Below, piece by piece: positions 1 through 8,231 of a DNA stretch of 64,000 bases. The stretch is from JADCGM01 sp943370355 (lineage in GTDB: Bacteria; Pseudomonadota; Alphaproteobacteria; Sphingomonadales; Sphingomonadaceae). Position 1 is the first letter of the stretch. The number at the start of each line of letters is the position of its first letter. Below the pieces are notes generated by a model. That model saw only the letters and a list, made by a program, of their open reading frames with translations. It made no database searches and had not been told where the DNA came from. The stretch spans positions 24,709 to 88,708 of the forward strand of contig CALRQP020000013.1 in NCBI GenBank assembly GCA_943370355.1, in the 5' to 3' direction. Position numbers and translations under genes: made by a program.

Positions 1-114
1 GCCGGTTTCGAGGCGGCCGATGGTTTGAGCCGTCGTCGGTGGTTCGCAGCGCGCGGCGACTTCGTGGAGAGCCAAGCCTTTGGCTTTGCGGACGTCGCGG
101 ATTCTGGTGAGCAT
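1..114 (-). CDS. XRE-type helix-turn-helix regulator, N-terminal part only
   Basis: The minus strand reads an ATG at 114-112 and stays open for 38 codons to the window edge, beginning MLTRIRDVRKAKGLALHEVA and continuing through TTAQTIGRLETG. This is the usual opening of a small Cro/C1-type DNA-binding domain: two helices followed by a recognition helix (TAQTIGRLE) and a conserved ETG turn. The rest of the protein lies outside the window. It is divergent from the PEP-CTERM gene, with 233 bp between the two starts. Its targets cannot be read from the sequence; autoregulation from the shared intergenic region is possible but not shown. Confidence 0.75.
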   Translation of the reverse strand, partial: MLTRIRDVRKAKGLALHEVAARCEPPTTAQTIGRLETG

Positions 115-347
115 CCGATATGTTCCTTAACCCAAGCGGTTTCACATAGTGGCGTGGACGCGGCGATTTGCCAAGGAAATCCGCTTGCCCGCCGATCGAT
201 AGACATGTGGCACCGGCCATTGCGAGGCAAACTGTCGGAATATTTTACAGTTCGAAATCCCGCCCCAATAGTTTCCCAACGATTTCAACGACTGTCGCAA
301 TTGGCGCAAAACATGCATTCCGGTATCGAAACGGAGGATCGTTGATC

Positions 348-1163
348 ATGAGGTTCGGGACAATTGTTGCGGCGGGCATCGCGGCGTTGCTGCTGCCGTT
401 ATCGGCCTCGGCGAGCACGATCACCTTCGATTTCGCGGGAACGGCACGCGCCTACACCTACACCTCGCTGTGCAACGCCTCCGGTTGTACGACCTCGCAG
501 AGTCCGTTCGTGGGCGACGGTAGCGTCGCTGGCCAGTTGACCGTCGATGCGGCCAGCATTTCACCAGGCCAGACTCCGGCACCGGGGACCAGTGACTATT
601 TCGGCGGGTCTGCACCTTATCTGCCGTTTGTGGGCGGTGCGCCGTTCATCAGCGCATCATCGACGGTGACAGGCAACTCGTTGTTCGCGAGCTCGCCAGT
701 CCCTGCGCTGAACGGCGATCTCGTCTCGGCCTTTTATGCCAACGCGTTTGGCACTGTCGCCATCGGCGCTGCGTCATCTCGGGTCGTGGACGGCGTGGCG
801 ACGCCCGGGATCCCGTATGTGATCACCATTGAACAGGTGGGCATCGACCTTTACCCCCTATCGCATAACGGGCTGTTCGCGGCGCTGGACGGTCTGCAAT
901 TTCCGACGGGGTTCACCTTTGCCGGTGGCGAGGTCGACATCGTCCACTTGTTCCTGACCACAAGCTACAGCGCTTCGGGAGACGTCATCGCGTCCCTCTA
1001 TCAGGGGCAGGTCGTCATCGGTATGCTGACCAGCGGGACTGCTACGTTCAGCTCGGAAGGTCCGACTGATGCACCTGAACCGGCGATGGCCGGGCTGTTC
1101 GCCGTTGGGGCATTGGCGCTGGGATTGTCGCGCAAGCGGCGGCGGTCAGCGGCCGTACTTTAA
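348..1163 (+). CDS. PEP-CTERM sorting-domain exported protein
   Basis: A 271-residue exported protein. The chosen ATG has GGAGG about 11 bases upstream and opens a signal peptide (MRFGTIVAAGIAALLLPLSA, cleavage near ASAS). The C-terminus is a textbook PEP-CTERM tail: PEP, then the hydrophobic stretch AMAGLFAVGALALGL, then the basic cluster RKRRR. Such tails are recognised by exosortase, which is linked to exopolysaccharide export. No exosortase gene is in this window. The middle is Gly/Ser/Thr-rich with no domain I recognise; a Cys pair near residues 41-46 could form a disulfide. The reading frame is open further upstream to 168, but that extension is not signal-like. An inverted repeat AACTGT/ACAGTT (230-235, 247-252) lies in the upstream region. 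Confidence 0.85.
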   Translation: MRFGTIVAAGIAALLLPLSASASTITFDFAGTARAYTYTSLCNASGCTTSQSPFVGDGSVAGQLTVDAASISPGQTPAPGTSDYFGGSAPYLPFVGGAPFISASSTVTGNSLFASSPVPALNGDLVSAFYANAFGTVAIGAASSRVVDGVATPGIPYVITIEQVGIDLYPLSHNGLFAALDGLQFPTGFTFAGGEVDIVHLFLTTSYSASGDVIASLYQGQVVIGMLTSGTATFSSEGPTDAPEPAMAGLFAVGALALGLSRKRRRSAAVL

Positions 1164-1265
1164 AATAACCAGAACGGATAATTCTCTGTCCTACAGCTGT
1201 GCCGATATGGCATAGACCGATTCGCGAACAAAAGGTGATTCGCGGAGCGGCAGGGAGCGGTCACA

Positions 1266-1718
1266 ATGCAAATTCTCGCAAAGGCTCGCACGGTCGTCGA
1301 TGGCGAAGCGGCGGATGTGCAGATCAATGTTGCTGAGAGTCCGCTCGGCTGGCTGATGCGGCGGGGGATGATCTCGCGCCGGCAATATGATGCGGGCGAG
1401 CAGATGCGCGCCGATTTCCATATAGCGAGCCTGGGTCCCCGCGTGACGATGCGGTGGGAAGCGGCCGGGCACAACCGGGTCGCGCGCGGGCCGCATGCGG
1501 GCATCGACCCATCGACGGCGCAAATTGCGGCGAAGGCGCGGTTCGAGGCGGCGGTTAAGGCGGCGGGGCCGGGACTGTCCGACATGCTGTGGCGCGTGGT
1601 GTGCAGCGGGGACGGCCTTGCCGACGCCGAGCGGGCGATGGGCTGGCCAGTTCGGGCCGGCAAGGTGGTGCTCGGCCTGGCGCTTGACCGGGTCGCCGAT
1701 CATTACGGCATGGCCTAA
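1266..1718 (+). CDS. DUF6456 domain-containing protein
   Basis: A 150-residue soluble protein of the DUF6456 type, a family of unknown function common in sphingomonads. It shows the family features as I recall them: an N-terminal segment ESPLGWLMRRGMISRRQYDA, a central conserved stretch, and a C-terminal part resembling a helix-turn-helix (DAERAMGWPVRAGKVVLGLA) that suggests DNA binding, though this is inference. The ATG is preceded by AGGGAG at good spacing. It has no partner gene on its strand: the PEP-CTERM gene ends about 100 bp upstream. The direct repeat GATTCGCG occurs twice just upstream (about 1219 and 1237), which could be a control site. Confidence 0.7.
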   Translation: MQILAKARTVVDGEAADVQINVAESPLGWLMRRGMISRRQYDAGEQMRADFHIASLGPRVTMRWEAAGHNRVARGPHAGIDPSTAQIAAKARFEAAVKAAGPGLSDMLWRVVCSGDGLADAERAMGWPVRAGKVVLGLALDRVADHYGMA

Positions 1719-1811
1719 GCATAGAGCTGCAACCCTGACGTGCAGCAACCAATTGAGTTTACGAGAGTTATTGCTGTTGCGGCCATGTCGGGCTGCGAAG
1801 GATGGTTCGCG

Positions 1812-1937
1812 ATGGATGTCATAGTGTTTGGAGCGACATTGATCGCGTTGCCACTTGCTGTCTTGATCTTCAGCCGCCGCACGGAGCGTAATCTGCGCCG
1901 TGACGCGCAGCGGACCAAAGGCCGAAAGCGCCGCTAA
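1812..1937 (+). CDS. possible very small membrane protein
   Basis: A 41-codon frame beginning MDVIVFGATLIALPLAVLIF, one clear transmembrane helix, followed by a very basic tail (RRTERNLRRDAQRTKGRKRR). The same frame is open from 1740, but the added residues look uncoded. The single helix with positive C-terminal tail is the normal pattern of small inner-membrane proteins in alphaproteobacteria. I see no family and no strong ribosome binding site, so expression is uncertain. Confidence 0.3.
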   Translation: MDVIVFGATLIALPLAVLIFSRRTERNLRRDAQRTKGRKRR

Positions 1938-1967
1938 GCCCCTGTTCGTTGCGGAACAATTGATTCC

Positions 1968-1989
1968 TGCGACGAAACGGTTCGTCGCA
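1968..1989. repeat. perfect 9-bp inverted repeat, 4-base loop
   Basis: TGCGACGAA (1968-1976), loop ACGG, TTCGTCGCA (1981-1989). It is a perfect hairpin, but no T-run follows on either strand, so it is not a standard terminator. A second, shorter inverted repeat TGTTC/GAACA lies just upstream (1943-1958). Both sit in the 179-bp region before the glycosyltransferase operon and could be an operator or leader hairpin. Confidence 0.4.
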
Positions 1990-2116
1990 AAATGAACCGA
2001 TATTCATGGTGCAGTGCGGAACGAACCGGGGCGAAACCCGTTTGGATGTTGTGCCGGTGACGGTACGACCAGTTTACGACCTCACATCGCCAAAATTCCT
2101 GAACGACGGAGCCTCG

Positions 2117-3298
2117 ATGACCACTCCGCCTCAAGCCCTTTCGGCTGACCGGCCGACGCTGCTGTGCCTGTCGCACCTGCGTTGGGATTTCGTGTTTCAG
2201 CGGCCGCAGCACCTGCTGACGCGCGCCGCGAAGGATTTCGCCGTCATTTTCTTCGAGGAACCGCTGTTCGGTGACGAGCACGAGCCGCGGCTGGACATCA
2301 GCGACCGCGCCGGCGGCGTGCGCGTCGCGCAACTGCATCTGCCGCATCACACCGCCGAAGACATGGTTATCGCGGCGCAGCGAGTCGCCGTGGACAAGCT
2401 GGCGGCCGAGGCGGTCGGCCTGCTGATCCTCTGGTATTATACGCCGATGGCGCTGGCCTTCACCGACCAGCTCGACGCCGACCTCGTGGTCTTCGACAAG
2501 ATGGACGAGCTGTCGGCGTTCAAGAACGCGCCGCCGCGCCTGCTGCAGCTTGAGCAGGCGTTGCTCGACCGGGCGGATCTGGTGTTCACAGGCGGCGCGT
2601 CGATGCACCGGGCGGCGGCGCACCGCCACGGCAATATCCATTGTTTTCCGTCGAGCATCGACACCGCGCATTTCGGCAAGGCGCGGGTGACCGGTCTTAC
2701 CGACCCGCAGGACCAGGCCCATGCCAAGCGGCCACGCCTGGGCTTCTTCGGCGTAATCGACGAGCGCATGGATATCGACCTGGTGCGCGAAGTCGCGGCG
2801 CTGCGTCCGGAGTGGCAGTTCATGATGATCGGGCCGGTCGTGAAAATCGATCCGGCGAGCCTGCCGCAGGCCGAGAATACCCATTGGCTGGGCGGCAAAG
2901 CCTATGACGAGCTGCCGGCTTATCTCGCGCATTGGGATATCGGCTTCATGCCGTTCGCGCTCAATGAATCGACCAAGTTCATCTCCCCGACCAAGACCCC
3001 GGAGTTTCTCGCGGCGGGCCTGCCGGTCGTGTCGACTGCTATTACCGATGTCGTGACGCCTTATGGTGACGATGGGCTCGTCGAGATCGCCGCGACTGCC
3101 GAGGAGACGGTCGCCGCGGTCGAGCGGCTGCTCGATGCGCAGCGCGCGCCCTGGCTGAACAAGGTCGATGCCAAACTGTCCGGCGGATCGTGGGACAGCA
3201 CCTGGGCGGCCATGAGATCGCTCATGCTCGCGGAGCTCAAGCCGTCGCGCACCACCCTTTCCATCCGCGTTCCAGAAACGGAGACCCTCAGTGTTTGA
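2117..3298 (+). CDS. glycosyltransferase (family 1/GT4-like), surface glycan synthesis
   Basis: A 393-residue cytoplasmic glycosyltransferase. The start chosen is the ATG of MTTPPQALSADRPTLLCLSH; the frame is open to 2006 but without protein-like sequence. The N-terminal WDFVFQRPQH motif (about residues 23-32) is typical of a family found beside UDP-galactopyranose mutase. The C-terminal half carries the GT-B nucleotide-sugar region (LGFFGVIDERMDIDLV, then SPTKTPEFLAAGLPVVSTAI, where the E-F-L-A-A-G-L-P segment contacts the donor). It overlaps the next gene, glf, by 8 bases. Context suggests that it uses or makes a galactofuranose-containing glycan, possibly with UDP-Galf as donor; the acceptor is unknown. 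Confidence 0.85.
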   Translation: MTTPPQALSADRPTLLCLSHLRWDFVFQRPQHLLTRAAKDFAVIFFEEPLFGDEHEPRLDISDRAGGVRVAQLHLPHHTAEDMVIAAQRVAVDKLAAEAVGLLILWYYTPMALAFTDQLDADLVVFDKMDELSAFKNAPPRLLQLEQALLDRADLVFTGGASMHRAAAHRHGNIHCFPSSIDTAHFGKARVTGLTDPQDQAHAKRPRLGFFGVIDERMDIDLVREVAALRPEWQFMMIGPVVKIDPASLPQAENTHWLGGKAYDELPAYLAHWDIGFMPFALNESTKFISPTKTPEFLAAGLPVVSTAITDVVTPYGDDGLVEIAATAEETVAAVERLLDAQRAPWLNKVDAKLSGGSWDSTWAAMRSLMLAELKPSRTTLSIRVPETETLSV

Positions 3299-4439
3299 TT
3301 GGCTTATCGTTGGCGCCGGGTTTGCCGGGTCCACCCTTGCGGAACGCATCGCCACCCAGCGCGGCGAGAAGGTGCTGGTCATCGACCGGCGGCCGCATAT
3401 CGGCGGCAACGCCTATGACCGCTACAATGACGATGGCGTGCTGATCCATCAGTACGGACCGCACATTTTCCATACCAATTCGGAAATGATCTTCGAGCAT
3501 CTGTCGCAGTTCACCGACTGGCGGCCCTATGAGCACCGGGTGCGCGGCATCGTTGACGGCATGGAAGTGCCGATCCCCATCAACCTCGACACGGTCAATA
3601 AGCTCTACAACCTCAACCTGACCAGCGAAGAGCTGCCGGCCTGGTTCGCCGCCAAGGCCGAGAAGGTCGATGAGATTAAGACGTCCGAGGACGTCGTTGT
3701 CTCGGTCGTCGGGCGCGAGCTCTATGAGAAATTCTTCCAAGGCTATACGCGCAAGCAGTGGGGCATGGACCCGTCCGAACTCGACAAGTCGGTGACAGCG
3801 CGCGTGCCGACACGGACCAATCGCGACGACCGTTATTTCACCGATGAATATCAGGCGATGCCGCTGCACGGTTACACGCGGATGTTCGAGAAGATGCTGC
3901 GCCACCCGAACATCAAGGTGATGACCCAGACCGACTACCGCGAGATCCGCGACCAGATCCCGTTCAAGCGGCTGATCTTCACAGGGCCGATCGACGAATA
4001 TTTCGACTTCAAATTCGGGCGGCTGCCCTACCGGAGCCTGCAGTTCCGGCATGAGACGCTGGATGTCGAGCAGGCACTGCCGGTCGGCACGGTCAATTAC
4101 CCGCAGACCGAGGATTACACCCGGATCAGCGAGTATAAGCATATGACCGGGCAGGTGCATCCGAAGACGACGGTGACCTATGAATATCCGTCGGCGATCG
4201 GCGATCCCTATTATCCGATCCCGAAGGCCGAGAACGCCGAGCTGTTCAAGAAATATGAGCGGCTGGCGATGCAGACGGCGAACGTCTGGTTCGTCGGGCG
4301 TCTCGCGACCTACCGTTATTACAATATGGACCAGGTGGTCGGACAGGCGCTGAGCACCTTCCGGCGCATCCAGGAAGCGCTGCCTGTTGGCGGCGACAGC
4401 ATCGAGCAGCCGAAGGTCCGCATCGTCGCGGCGGAGTGA
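3291..4439 (+). CDS. glf: UDP-galactopyranose mutase
   Basis: A 382-residue flavoenzyme that interconverts UDP-galactopyranose and UDP-galactofuranose. Visible family features: the N-terminal FAD-binding VGAGFAGSTLAER, the substrate-pocket segment IHQYGPHIFHTN, the conserved Trp region RKQWGMDPSEL, and the C-terminal FAD/substrate segment FVGRLATYRYYNMDQVVGQA. Length matches the family. The start is a GTG at 3291 lying inside the end of the glycosyltransferase gene (8-base overlap), which implies translational coupling. The following fusion gene starts 13 bases after the stop. The three together look like one operon for a Galf-type surface sugar. Confidence 0.95.
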   Translation: MFDWLIVGAGFAGSTLAERIATQRGEKVLVIDRRPHIGGNAYDRYNDDGVLIHQYGPHIFHTNSEMIFEHLSQFTDWRPYEHRVRGIVDGMEVPIPINLDTVNKLYNLNLTSEELPAWFAAKAEKVDEIKTSEDVVVSVVGRELYEKFFQGYTRKQWGMDPSELDKSVTARVPTRTNRDDRYFTDEYQAMPLHGYTRMFEKMLRHPNIKVMTQTDYREIRDQIPFKRLIFTGPIDEYFDFKFGRLPYRSLQFRHETLDVEQALPVGTVNYPQTEDYTRISEYKHMTGQVHPKTTVTYEYPSAIGDPYYPIPKAENAELFKKYERLAMQTANVWFVGRLATYRYYNMDQVVGQALSTFRRIQEALPVGGDSIEQPKVRIVAAE

Positions 4440-4452
4440 CGGGAGCCGGCAC

Positions 4453-6591
4453 ATGACGCGCAAGCCGCTTGAGCTATGGGGCGGTGTCGAATGCACCGTC
4501 GTCCGCATCGGCGACGAATGGCGCAACCAGATCGCCGAGACTGGGCATGATGCCCGGCTCGGCGATCTGGACGCCATCGCGACGCTAGGCGTCACGACCA
4601 TGCGCTATCCGATCGTCTGGGAGACGGTCGCGCCGGAGCGGCCGGACCGGCTGGATTTCGGCTGGCATGACGAGCGGCTCGGGCGGTTGCGGGAGCTGGG
4701 TGTCGATGTGGTGGGCGGGCTCGTCCACCATGGGTCGGGGCCGCATTACACAAGCCTTGTTGACCCGGATTTTGCCGCCAAGCTTGCCGATTATGCGGCG
4801 CGGGTTGCAGAGCGCTATCCGTGGATCTCAACCTGGACGCCGGTCAACGAGCCGCTGACCACTGCGCGATTTTCCTGTCTGTATGGCCATTGGTATCCGC
4901 ACAGTCGTGACGAGGCGGCGATGGCGCGGGCGCTGGTCAATCAGTGCAGCGGCACGGCGGCGGCAATGCGCGCAATCCGGAATGTGACGCCGACCGCGCG
5001 GCTGTTGCAGACTGAGGATCTCGGGAAAAGCTTCTCGACGCCGGCGCTCGCCTATCAGGCGCGGTTCGAGAATCTGCGGCGCTGGCTGAGTCTCGATCTG
5101 CTGACCGGCCGGGTGACGCCGGATCATGGCTGGCATGAACGGTTACTGCTGAACGGGATTGGCGAGGACGAGCTTGAGGCGTTTCTCGACGGGGCGGCCA
5201 AGCCGGACATCATCGGCATCAACCATTATCTGACGAGCGAACGTTTCCTCGACGACCGGCTGGACCGCTATCCGGGCGCGGATGCGCCGGGCAATGGGCG
5301 GCACGCCTATGTCGATGTCGAGGCGGTTCGCGAGCCCGAACTGGAAGCACTGGTCGGGCCGGCGGCGCGGCTGCGGGAAGCTTGGGCGCGTTACGGCATT
5401 CCTCTCGTCGTGTCTGAAGCGCATCATGGCTGCACGCGCGACGAGCAGCTGCGCTGGTTCGTCGATGTGTGGCGCGCGGCGGAAACGGTCAGGGCCGAGG
5501 GCGCGGATATTCGCGCGGTGACCTTGTGGTCGCTGCTTGGTGCGGTCGACTGGCGGTCGCTGATCACGCGGCGCGAGAATGCTTATGAGGTCGGCGCGTT
5601 CGATATTCGCGGGCCGGAAATTCGCCAGACACTGATCGCCGATGCGGCGCGTGCACTGGCCGCGACGGGCAGTTTTGAGCATCCTGTGCTTGATGTGCCC
5701 GGCTGGTGGAAGCGGCCGAGCCGCTTTGCGGGTGCCGCGCCGGCGGCTGTCGAGGGGCGACCGATCCTGATCACCGGCGCAAGCGGGACGCTCGGACAGG
5801 CGTTCGCACGCATCTGCGACCATCGCGGGCTACCGTACCGGCTGACCGCGACGCGCGAGCTCGATATCTGCGATGAGCGGTCGATTGCCGAGGCCATTGC
5901 GAGGTTCGAGCCTTGGGCGGTGGTCAACACGGCGGGGTTCGTGCGTGTGGCTGACGCCGAGACGGAGCGTGAAGCCTGTTTCCGGATCAATGCGACGGGG
6001 CCGGAGCTGTTGGCGCGGACCTGTGCGGCGAAGGGGCTGCCACTGGTCACCTATTCGTCCGACCTCGTGTTCGATGGCCAGTTGGGACGCGCCTATGTCG
6101 AGCAGGACATGGCGAGCCCCGCTTGCGTCTATGGCGAAAGCAAAGCCGAGGCCGAGGCGCGGGTCATGGCGATCTGGCCGGAGACACTGGTGGTTCGGAC
6201 CAGCGCCTTTTTCGGACCGTGGGACCGCTATAATTTCGCGTATAATGCGTTGCGCACGCTCGCGAAGGGCGAACCCTTTGTTGCCAATGACGAAGCCGTG
6301 GTGTCGCCGACCTATGTCCCCGATCTCGTGCATGCGACGCTCGACCTGTTGCTCGATGGTGAGAATGGGGTCTGGCATCTGGCGAACGAGGGATCGGTCA
6401 GCTGGCGCGGCTTTGCGGAGCGCGTCGCGGATGGGGCGCGGCTCGATCTCGGGCTGATCCGTACGCCCGAGGCGCAGGCGGCGTCGAACAATGCGTTGAC
6501 AAGTGCGCGCGGGCTGCTGCTGCGGCCGCTCGATCATGCGATCGGCGATTTCGTGACGCACTGCCGCAGCGATTGGCGCGACGCGGCCTAG
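4453..6591 (+). CDS. fusion: GH1-like glycosidase domain + RmlD-like sugar-nucleotide reductase domain
   Basis: A 712-residue two-domain protein. Residues about 1-430 are a family-1-glycosidase-like TIM barrel: the acid/base motif NEP is visible (about 131-133, TWTPVNEPLTT), and VVSEAHHG (about 320) sits where the nucleophile motif TENG is expected, with Glu kept but its neighbours changed. Residues about 437-700 are an RmlD/SDR domain with GASGTLGQ (GxxGxxG for NAD(P)) and YGESK (YxxxK, about 559). RmlD proteins reduce dTDP-4-keto sugars; whether this domain is active is not known. The third gene of the glycan operon, it ends 3 bases into the opposing aquaporin gene. The start ATG follows glf by 13 bases; the upstream in-frame extension overlaps glf and was not used. 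Confidence 0.85.
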   Translation: MTRKPLELWGGVECTVVRIGDEWRNQIAETGHDARLGDLDAIATLGVTTMRYPIVWETVAPERPDRLDFGWHDERLGRLRELGVDVVGGLVHHGSGPHYTSLVDPDFAAKLADYAARVAERYPWISTWTPVNEPLTTARFSCLYGHWYPHSRDEAAMARALVNQCSGTAAAMRAIRNVTPTARLLQTEDLGKSFSTPALAYQARFENLRRWLSLDLLTGRVTPDHGWHERLLLNGIGEDELEAFLDGAAKPDIIGINHYLTSERFLDDRLDRYPGADAPGNGRHAYVDVEAVREPELEALVGPAARLREAWARYGIPLVVSEAHHGCTRDEQLRWFVDVWRAAETVRAEGADIRAVTLWSLLGAVDWRSLITRRENAYEVGAFDIRGPEIRQTLIADAARALAATGSFEHPVLDVPGWWKRPSRFAGAAPAAVEGRPILITGASGTLGQAFARICDHRGLPYRLTATRELDICDERSIAEAIARFEPWAVVNTAGFVRVADAETEREACFRINATGPELLARTCAAKGLPLVTYSSDLVFDGQLGRAYVEQDMASPACVYGESKAEAEARVMAIWPETLVVRTSAFFGPWDRYNFAYNALRTLAKGEPFVANDEAVVSPTYVPDLVHATLDLLLDGENGVWHLANEGSVSWRGFAERVADGARLDLGLIRTPEAQAASNNALTSARGLLLRPLDHAIGDFVTHCRSDWRDAA

Positions 6592-7247
6592 GTTTCCGGG
6601 TTGAACAGCCAGTGTGCGAGCAGGGCTGCAAGGGTTGCTCCAGCCAATTGTGCCCCAACGAAAGCTGGTACGTCTGCGGGCGCAATGCCGGCGAAGGTGT
6701 CGCTCAGTGACCGGGCGATGGTGATCGCCGGGTTGGCAAAAGACGTCGATGAGGTGAACCAATAGGCCGCAGCGATGTAGAATGCGACGGAAGCGGGCAC
6801 CCAACCCGGGCGGTGGCGGATGGTGCCAAGGATTGTCAGGACCAAGCCGAAGGTGGCGACGAACTCGCCGGTCCATTGGCCGAGGCCGGTGCGAACATGC
6901 GATGAAATCTGCAGCACCGGCAAGCCGAACATCAGGTGCGCGGTCCAGACGCCCGCAATGCCCGCTGCAAGCTGGACGAGCGCGTAAAGGGCGGCGTCGC
7001 TCCAAGCCAATTCGCCTCGGCTGGCAGCAACGAGGCTCACCGCGGGATTGAAATGCGCGCCCGAGATCGGCCCGAGCATCGCGATCAGCACGGCGAGCAT
7101 GGCCGCAGTCGCCAGCGTATTGCCGAGTAGCGCCACGGCGACATTTCCGCCCGCGAGCCGCTCAGCCATGATGCCGGAGCCGATCACCGTCGCGAACAGC
7201 AGCGCCGAGCCGAGCGCTTCGGCCGCCAGTCTTCGGGCGCGGGTCAC
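6588..7247 (-). CDS. aquaporin/glycerol-channel family protein, probable arsenite channel (AqpS-like)
   Basis: A 219-residue MIP-family channel. Both pore NPA motifs are present: GAHFNPAVS (NPA about residue 67) and FANPAIT (about 173), with about six hydrophobic helices around them. The start is GTG at 7247, overlapping the arsC stop as GTGA; the frame continues upstream but that part is an arsC shadow. As the last gene of an arsR-arsI-arsC operon with no arsB or acr3 pump, it is best read as an arsenite exit channel like AqpS of Sinorhizobium meliloti, where arsenate enters by phosphate transporters, is reduced, and arsenite leaves passively. Substrate is inferred from context; glycerol or water are alternatives. 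Confidence 0.85.
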   Translation of the reverse strand: MTRARRLAAEALGSALLFATVIGSGIMAERLAGGNVAVALLGNTLATAAMLAVLIAMLGPISGAHFNPAVSLVAASRGELAWSDAALYALVQLAAGIAGVWTAHLMFGLPVLQISSHVRTGLGQWTGEFVATFGLVLTILGTIRHRPGWVPASVAFYIAAAYWFTSSTSFANPAITIARSLSDTFAGIAPADVPAFVGAQLAGATLAALLAHWLFNPET

Positions 7248-7735
7248 GACTTGCCGATATCGCGCAATTTGGTTTGCAGGCTCAGCTTGTCGATGCTGGC
7301 GAGCGGCAGTGCGGTGAACAGCGAGATGCGGTTGTTGAGCATGCGGTAGGCGTCGAAGAAGGCGGCGTGGACCTCGGCGTCCGACCCTTCGACCGCGGCG
7401 GGATCGGGGATTCCCCAGTGCGCCGACATCGGCTGGCCCGGCCACACCGGGCAAACCTCGTTCGCGGCATTGTCGCAGACGGTGAACACGAAATCGAGCG
7501 ATGGCGCGCCGGGTGCAGCGAACTCGTCCCAATTCTTCGAGCGGGCGAAGTCGGTCTTGTAGTTGAGCGTCTTCAGCACATGCAGGCTGACCGGATGCAC
7601 GGCGCCCTTGGGCTGACTGCCGGCGCTGTAGGCGACGAACCGCCCCGCACCCTCACGGTTGAGGATGGCCTCGGCGAGGATCGAGCGGGCCGAATTGCCG
7701 GTGCAGAGGAAGAGGACGTTGTACGGCCGGTCCAC
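7244..7735 (-). CDS. arsC: arsenate reductase, low-molecular-weight phosphatase type
   Basis: A 163-residue protein beginning at a GTG (VDRPYNVLFLCTGNSARSIL), read as Met. The C-X5-R loop of the low-molecular-weight phosphatase/ArsC fold is intact (CTGNSAR, Cys 11 to Arg 17). Further family features are FTVCDNAANEVCPVWPG, with redox cysteines matching thioredoxin-type ArsC, and the Asp-Pro of WGIPDPAAVEG that supplies the acid. It reduces arsenate to arsenite. Five bases separate it from arsI upstream, and its stop overlaps the aquaporin start by 4 bases. It is co-transcribed from the arsR promoter. A protein-tyrosine phosphatase role is less likely given the neighbours. Confidence 0.9.
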   Translation of the reverse strand: MDRPYNVLFLCTGNSARSILAEAILNREGAGRFVAYSAGSQPKGAVHPVSLHVLKTLNYKTDFARSKNWDEFAAPGAPSLDFVFTVCDNAANEVCPVWPGQPMSAHWGIPDPAAVEGSDAEVHAAFFDAYRMLNNRISLFTALPLASIDKLSLQTKLRDIGKS

Positions 7736-7740
7736 GTCTC

Positions 7741-8220
7741 TCACCCGCAGCAGGAGGCGCCGGGCGCGGCAACCGGCATCGACGGGGCGCAGCAGGCGTT
7801 CGGCGCGGCGTTGGCGGATGCGAACGTGTCGAGGGCGGGGCTGGAGCCGTAGTGCGTGGCATCGCCGTGGGTCAGGAAGGTTTCCCAAACCACGCCCTGC
7901 GGATCGGCGATCCAGCTTTTTTCCGACTTGGCATAGCAGCAAGTGGTCGCGCCTTCGTCGAGCACCGGCGCATCTGCTGCTTCGAGCCGGCCATAGACTT
8001 CCGCGAGTTCGGCGGCGTCTTCGACCTGGATGCCGAGATGTTCGATGCCGCGGCTGGCGTGCTGGCCGGTCGAGATCGCGAAATTGACGCGCGGATCGTC
8101 GAGCATCCATTTGGCGTAGTCGGGCTTGGTGACGGTCGGTTCGGCTGCGAACAGCGTCGAATAGAAGCGCGTCGACTGCGCAAGATTGTCGACGCTGACA
8201 TGGACATGCAGGCGCTTCAT
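7741..8220 (-). CDS. arsI: ArsI/CadI-type glyoxalase-fold dioxygenase, probable C-As lyase
   Basis: A 159-residue vicinal-oxygen-chelate protein. The metal ligands expected for ArsI are visible at H5 (MKRLHVHV), H61 (GIEHLGIQV) and E113 (VVWETF), and the vicinal cysteine pair that binds trivalent arsenic is at 94-95 (ATTCCYAKSEKSW). ArsI cleaves the carbon-arsenic bond of methylarsenite and aromatic arsenicals, releasing arsenite. The C-terminal tail is Ala/Pro/Ser-rich and Cys-containing (NACCAPS, ASCCG), possibly extra metalloid binding. Many databases call this family cadmium-induced CadI; the ars context favours ArsI. It lies 11 bases after arsR. Confidence 0.85.
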   Translation of the reverse strand: MKRLHVHVSVDNLAQSTRFYSTLFAAEPTVTKPDYAKWMLDDPRVNFAISTGQHASRGIEHLGIQVEDAAELAEVYGRLEAADAPVLDEGATTCCYAKSEKSWIADPQGVVWETFLTHGDATHYGSSPALDTFASANAAPNACCAPSMPVAAPGASCCG

Positions 8221-8231
8221 GGAAGGTCCTT

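Noticed and set aside
208..226. sigma-54-like promoter (TGGCACC..TTGC) upstream of the PEP-CTERM gene
   Set aside because: The GG-GC spacing is 11 instead of 10 bases, which normally abolishes sigma-54 recognition; kept only as a coincidence.
1934..3409. 491-codon minus-strand frame opposite the glycosyltransferase
   Set aside because: Arg/His-rich antisense shadow of a well-supported gene in high-GC DNA.
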